Part shown: positions 60,902 to 64,000 of the stretch, one piece after another
How the letters are laid out: each line of letters starts with the position of its first letter
Numbering within the stretch: the first letter of the stretch is position 1
Assembly (NCBI RefSeq): GCF_000156375.1
Contig: NZ_DS996355.1
Location: 191,325 to 255,324 of the forward strand
DNA: 64,000 bases
Source: Desulfovibrio piger ATCC 29098
GTDB lineage: Bacteria > Desulfobacterota > Desulfovibrionia > Desulfovibrionales > Desulfovibrionaceae
Direction of reading: 5' to 3'
Position numbers and translations under genes: made by a program
Notes under the pieces: generated by a model
Told to the model about the DNA's origin: nothing
What the model saw: the letters and a program-made list of their open reading frames with translations, nothing else
The model's database searches: none

Positions 60902-60903
60902 CG

Positions 60904-61638
60904 TTAGTCCTGTTGTCGTTTGGGGTATGGAAGTATCGGCATGCGCAGGCGCTTGATCCAGTCCGTTTTCAGGAAGCGGACATAGCGGAACTGCCGCAGC
61001 TTATGCAGCTTTGCCCGTTCTAGGTTGGCCCGCAGGTGTGCTCCACGCTTGCCGCTCTTGAGGTGGGCCGTTACCAGCAATTTATGGTAGACCTCGCCGT
61101 CCAGCTCATAGAACGGGCTTGTGTGGCTGCCTAGGTACAGAAAGCTGCATGCCTGATAGACCACGCCCAGCCCCTGGCAGCGCTCATCAGCAAAGGACTG
61201 TACCCAGGCCACGGACGGGCAGGCGCGACGGATGTACTTCAGGGCGTAGCTGATGGCCCGGCTCTCGCTGTTGCGCGGGGCATCGTCCGACAGCCACATA
61301 CGGTTCAGCTCCAGGTATTGTCCTTGTGTAGTGTTTGCCACCACTTTGCCAGCTCTGGCCGGATTGAGGGCATAGCCCCATTGCAGGACGCCAACGAACG
61401 CTCCCTCGCGGTAAACGCCCAGGTGCAGGTAGCTGTTGTTGACTACGCGGTGGCTGTAGTGGTGTTCGATGATGACGGCGCGGGCCGTGGCACAAGGGAT
61501 CTGGGCCACATAAAAGTCGGCCGTGCCGAAGCCCTGCGGCCCTGTTGCCCCCATGATGTAGCCGGGCGGCCCGGCCAGGGGCGGCAGCCAGTCGCTCAGG
61601 ACCGGCGGATGATATGGTCGTCTGCGTTTTGCGGCCAC
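60904..61638 (-). CDS. mom: Mom-family DNA adenine modification protein
   Basis: About 244 residues, GNAT-like fold. Homologues of phage Mu Mom convert adenine in phage DNA to a carbamoylmethyl (acetamido-type) derivative that blocks restriction enzymes. The family core is clear: HHYSHRVVNNSYLHLGVY near residues 59-76, GVLQWGYALNP, LELNRMWLSDDAPRNSESRAISY near 109-131 and VQSFADERCQG. The basic C-terminus (GKRGAHLRANLERAKLHKLR) could bind DNA. I chose the GTG at 61638 with GGAGG 4 nt before. Its start lies inside com, which implies the translational coupling known from Mu. The com overlap is 43 nt. Confidence 0.85.
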   Translation of the reverse strand: MAAKRRRPYHPPVLSDWLPPLAGPPGYIMGATGPQGFGTADFYVAQIPCATARAVIIEHHYSHRVVNNSYLHLGVYREGAFVGVLQWGYALNPARAGKVVANTTQGQYLELNRMWLSDDAPRNSESRAISYALKYIRRACPSVAWVQSFADERCQGLGVVYQACSFLYLGSHTSPFYELDGEVYHKLLVTAHLKSGKRGAHLRANLERAKLHKLRQFRYVRFLKTDWIKRLRMPILPYPKRQQD

Positions 61639-61808
61639 GGTGCCTCCACAGGAGAGGCTCCACGGCCTGCATGATCGGGGCGCGTGGCCCGCAGAATGGT
61701 GTACGCCCCACAGCGGGGGCACTTGAACTCGATATGGGCATCTTCGGCCCGGCCTCTGGCCAGCAGTTTGCCGCAATGGCGGCAGCGGATCTCGGTAATA
61801 GTCTCCAT
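61596..61808 (-). CDS. com: Com-family zinc-finger activator of mom translation
   Basis: 70 residues with a four-cysteine zinc finger: CRHC at 9-12 and CPRC at 30-33, in the pattern C-x2-C-x17-C-x2-C. IRCRHCGKLLARG followed by IEFKCPRCGAYTILRA is the Com signature. In phage Mu, Com binds mom mRNA and opens its start codon for ribosomes. The overlap with mom here keeps that arrangement. The ribosome-binding site of com itself is weak (TTAGAG). Confidence 0.85.
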   Translation of the reverse strand: METITEIRCRHCGKLLARGRAEDAHIEFKCPRCGAYTILRATRPDHAGRGASPVEAPWPQNADDHIIRRS

Positions 61809-61948
61809 CTCTAACGGTTATGGGTTGCGCCCCGGTGTCCGCCCTGATAGGCTGTTGCGCGCTCGTCCCGAGCACTACAGTCGGCGGATACTCCGCACGG
61901 GATTCCCCTTCCCGTGTGGGGCCGTGGCGGGCTTGTCAGGCCCGTCGG

Positions 61949-61971
61949 TGGGGGCGCTACGACGCCCCCGC
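61949..61971 (-). terminator. GC hairpin after integrase
   Basis: GGGGGCG and CGCCCCC arms around a short loop, 5 bp after the integrase stop on the minus strand. There is no U-tract, so it is a weak terminator or an mRNA structure. Confidence 0.4.
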
Positions 61972-61976
61972 CACTG

Positions 61977-62867
61977 TCAAATCTTGTCCAGCCGCAGGCC
62001 GGGTGCGGCGTTGACCGCTTTTTTCTTCAGCCTGTAGCGCGTGTGCTGATAGACGCGCAGCAGCATGGTCGGGTCAGCATGGCCCATGACCTCCGCCACC
62101 GCTTTCACGTCCGCGCCATGCTCAAGGGCTTCCGTGGGCATGGCATGGCGCAGGCTATAGGGCGTTATGCGCCGCGTGATGCCCGCCGCTTTTCGGGCCT
62201 GATGCCAGGCATGGCCTATGCAGCGCACAGGGCGTCCCTGCCAGTGGATGACCCACGGGCAGCCCTGTTTCTCGTCTTCCTCTTTCCACGCCCGCAGCAG
62301 GGGCAGGATGTCGTCCCGGATGGGGACGATCCTACTGTCATCCCGCGAGCCCTTGGCAGCGTTGGGCATCCTCATATAGCCCGCCGCCAGATCCACATCC
62401 GCCCATGCAAGCCGAAAAAGCTCGCTGGGGCCGATACGCGGCCCGGCCGCCATGCCTAGGACGATCACACGCCGGATATGCGGCGCGGCTACCTTATACA
62501 TGCGCGCAGCCTCGGCCCGCGTGGGCGGATCGATGCGCCGTGCCCTGGGGCGGTGCAGCCGGAAACCCGCCAGAGGCGACGCGGGCAGGCGGCCCGTCTC
62601 CACTGCCCAGGCCAAGACGGTACGCCACAGGCGGACGCGGTGGTGCGCTGTGGTGGCCATGACGCCGCGTGTTTTCTGGACCGCCAGAAACTCCCGTACT
62701 TGATCCGCCCCCACCCGGCGGGCCTGCCAGCCCCCGAACAGGGCCAGCAGCTGGTTGAGGTGATGCCGGGTACTGGTGCGGGTCACGTCCCGCGTGATCT
62801 GGTGGGCCAGATAGTCCTCTGCCAGTTGGCGGGCCGTCATGGTCGCCCGTTTGTGTTTTGTTGCCAT
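61977..62867 (-). CDS. int: Prophage tyrosine integrase
   Basis: Site-specific recombinase, 296 residues: SAM-like core-binding domain (about 10-100) and catalytic domain (115-285). Catalytic residues visible are Arg in GPRIGPSELFRL, Lys in AAKGSRDDSRIVPI, Arg in TPYSLRHAM, His in VMGHADPTMLL and the nucleophile Tyr in LRVYQHT. The first histidine of the HxxR box is Tyr (YSLR), a known variant. It is 1.3 kb from tRNA-Val, consistent with integration there. The ATG follows AAGGAGG. Confidence 0.92.
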   Translation of the reverse strand: MATKHKRATMTARQLAEDYLAHQITRDVTRTSTRHHLNQLLALFGGWQARRVGADQVREFLAVQKTRGVMATTAHHRVRLWRTVLAWAVETGRLPASPLAGFRLHRPRARRIDPPTRAEAARMYKVAAPHIRRVIVLGMAAGPRIGPSELFRLAWADVDLAAGYMRMPNAAKGSRDDSRIVPIRDDILPLLRAWKEEDEKQGCPWVIHWQGRPVRCIGHAWHQARKAAGITRRITPYSLRHAMPTEALEHGADVKAVAEVMGHADPTMLLRVYQHTRYRLKKKAVNAAPGLRLDKI

Positions 62868-62894
62868 ATGGCCTCCTTGTGGGAGGCCATTGCA

Positions 62895-63449
62895 TCAAAA
62901 TGCGTATACCTCGGCCAGCGAGGCGGGGAATGGGCGCGGGAAAAGCGCGTCATGGATGGCGTGCATCATGGCACGGGCAGCACGTTGGGGATGCAGACCG
63001 CCTGTCCCCGTCCCCATGCCGGGGATGGCCAGACTATTCAGGCCAGCCAGCAGGGCGCAACGCACGGCGGCCCGTGTGGCCAGATAGGCTGGCTCTGCCG
63101 TCTCTAGAGCGCGCGGCACGCGCATGGTAGGAGCGCAGATGCACCAGGGGATGGGCGGATAACCTGTCTCAACCTGCAATGCCTGCCCCACCAACAACTC
63201 GCCGTCGGCCTTTTCCCGAATCATCCGTTGCAGGCGTTGCTGGAGTTGCGGGCCGAAATACTGCGTATAGAGAGCATCCAGTCCCCCGTCCATGAATCCG
63301 AACGAATTTGCGGGGCTGGTGACAGCATCCACCTTCACGTGGATGATGCTTTCCCGCAAGACCTCTACACTTCCCTCCAGTTTTGGGGGCAGATATCGCC
63401 GCCAGGCATCCACTATGTCCGGCTGTACGTCGCACAGCGTGATTAGCAT
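62895..63449 (-). CDS. Prophage macro-domain (ADP-ribose-binding) protein
   Basis: 184 residues, essentially one macro domain. The ADP-ribose-binding loop 1 is SPANSFGFMDGGLDALY, and loop 2 is AIPGMGTGTGGLHP near residues 141-154, with alternating Gly as in the family. Macro domains bind or remove ADP-ribose from proteins or nucleic acids. In a phage it could undo ADP-ribosylation by a host defence or act on NAD metabolites; this is inference. It lies 27 bp upstream of the integrase and 10 bp after the tail chaperone gene. Confidence 0.82.
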   Translation of the reverse strand: MLITLCDVQPDIVDAWRRYLPPKLEGSVEVLRESIIHVKVDAVTSPANSFGFMDGGLDALYTQYFGPQLQQRLQRMIREKADGELLVGQALQVETGYPPIPWCICAPTMRVPRALETAEPAYLATRAAVRCALLAGLNSLAIPGMGTGTGGLHPQRAARAMMHAIHDALFPRPFPASLAEVYAF

Positions 63450-63459
63450 CCTGCCCCCC

Positions 63460-63957
63460 TTACGCCTTCACCCAGGTGGGAATTTCCGGCCACGGCGTCT
63501 CCTCTCCGCCACCATCCCAGGGCGCTCCCTCCTGCGAGGGCAGATCGCGCAGGGACTGACGGTAAGATTGCAGGACGGTGCGCTGGCCCTCGGAGAGGGG
63601 ATAGTCCGGCATCAGCAGATAATCGGTCTCAGCCAGGCGCCGGTCACGTTCCGCGCGCAGGCGCTCGAACCGGCCTCCCTCACTGTTGAACTCAGCCAGA
63701 CGGGCGGCCTCTGCCTCGGCGGCAGTCTGCTCCAGACGATTCTGCTCCTGCTCCCAAGCCGTTACATAGGGGGCCACCAGCGTGTCATAGTCCTCCGGGG
63801 CCAGCGCCTGATTGGGACCATTGATCCATTCGGTGTGTCCACTTTTTCCATTCCACTGGAGCGCATGCATCCCGTCTGGAGATGTATAGTCGAAGCACAG
63901 GGCGTACCCATCCACGATGATGAGACGGTCATCAGGGACAACGGTTACTCTGGGCAT
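63460..63957 (-). CDS. Phage tail-assembly chaperone-like protein
   Basis: 165 residues. The N-terminal half (to about 75) has a variable beta domain, and a central coiled coil (WEQEQNRLEQTAAEAEAARL) follows. The C-terminal segment RDRRLAETDYLLMPDYPLS, EGQRTVLQSYRQSLRDLP and the final PWPEIPTW are characteristic of tail-fibre assembly/tail chaperone proteins encoded next to fibre genes. It marks this element as a tailed-phage prophage. AAGGAG lies 8 nt before the ATG. Confidence 0.85.
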   Translation of the reverse strand: MPRVTVVPDDRLIIVDGYALCFDYTSPDGMHALQWNGKSGHTEWINGPNQALAPEDYDTLVAPYVTAWEQEQNRLEQTAAEAEAARLAEFNSEGGRFERLRAERDRRLAETDYLLMPDYPLSEGQRTVLQSYRQSLRDLPSQEGAPWDGGGEETPWPEIPTWVKA

Positions 63958-64000
63958 GTCTTTTCTCCTTGTTTTTTTGCCACATGGCGGGGGTGAAAAT
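63932..64000 (-). CDS. Possible 3' end of a tail-fibre gene (partial)
   Basis: A minus-strand frame enters from the right edge and ends at TGA at 63934-63932, overlapping the chaperone start. The visible 22 residues (IFTPAMWQKNKEK...) are too few to identify. A tail fibre is expected immediately upstream of a tail chaperone. Confidence 0.25.
   Translation of the reverse strand: MFTPAMWQKNKEKRHAQSNRCP

Larger units (their letters stand above)
60671..60903. other. Left attachment region (attL) of the prophage
   Basis: 232 bp between tRNA and mom with no gene. It holds a terminator (60679-60712), a CCCAACAC direct repeat (60719-60726 and 60731-60738, 12-bp period), a TATTGGCAGCA direct repeat (60829-60839 and 60851-60861, 22-bp period) and a second terminator. 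Paired short repeats beside an att core are typical arm-type binding sites for tyrosine integrases. The exact core is unknown. Confidence 0.55.
60595..64000. mobile_element. Left end of a prophage inserted at tRNA-Val, continuing beyond the window
   Basis: The tRNA is followed by an integrase gene, a com-mom pair, a macro-domain gene and a phage tail-assembly chaperone, all reading towards the tRNA. None of these has a housekeeping role. The tRNA is intact, so the element supplies the left junction only. A copy of the tRNA 3' end should lie at the right junction outside the window. Tail genes at the right edge imply structural genes beyond 64000. Confidence 0.8.

Overview
The window is 64 kb of GC-rich bacterial chromosome carrying mostly housekeeping genes in compact operons, and it ends in the left end of a prophage. 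Gene content and order suggest a Desulfovibrio-like sulfate reducer (Desulfobacterota): a manganese-type pyrophosphatase, a tungstate-binding protein, MobA, an EF-P/FtsK/LolA block, hemA beside a HemX/CcsA-like gene and a sirohaem synthase, sigma-54-type promoter elements, TRAP and FNT transporters, and twin PEP-synthase-like proteins. The genus is an inference from gene content; there is no rRNA in the window to confirm it.

Layout. 0.2-6.8 kb: engB; efp-ftsK-lolA; a conserved hypothetical with a DnaQ-type exonuclease; a GNAT acetyltransferase. 6.9-9.0 kb: a two-gene unit behind a near-consensus sigma-54 promoter, encoding a shortened FliF-like ring protein and a divergent FliG-like switch protein with no other flagellar genes nearby. 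9.0-14.2 kb: YkgJ-type cysteine protein, CoA-binding protein, Kef-type antiporter, nitroreductase, gdhA. 14.3-21.4 kb: AraC regulator, TupA, lipoamide dehydrogenase, an SMR pump, and an operon of four exported proteins (CMD family, DUF362, cupin, flavodoxin). 21.6-31.3 kb: ychF, then ispG-proS-xseA-M23 peptidase-xseB-ispA-dxs, a mixed isoprenoid and DNA-repair operon. 31.6-36.9 kb (minus): membrane protein, sirohaem synthase, HemX-like protein, hemA, hypothetical, tilS. 37-41.4 kb: cpoB-dprA-xer and ppaC. 42-46.6 kb (minus): AEC carrier, TRAP transporter and flavodoxin-like protein. 47.5-52.3 kb (minus): FNT channel, and znuACB with a degenerate UDP-GlcNAc 2-epimerase homologue behind a Fur/Zur-type operator. 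52.4-60.5 kb: mobA, then the four-gene set PEP-synthase-like A, NtrB-type kinase, single-domain response regulator, PEP-synthase-like B. 60.6-64 kb: tRNA-Val(UAC) followed by prophage genes reading towards it: tail chaperone, macro domain, tyrosine integrase, com, mom.

The two most unusual systems are the PEP-synthase-like/two-component operon and the orphan FliF/FliG pair. In the first, one paralogue keeps the phospho-histidine and ATP-grasp signatures (His538) while its partner has Arg at the aligned position; both end in the same roughly 280-residue C-terminal region in place of a PEP-binding barrel. In the second, the FliG-like protein keeps the EHPQ motif but lacks the charged torque residues. 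The prophage adds a com-mom DNA-modification pair and a macro-domain protein close to the attachment site.

Many gene starts were set by Shine-Dalgarno position. The start of ftsK is unresolved. Functions come from recognising motifs by eye, without database searches.
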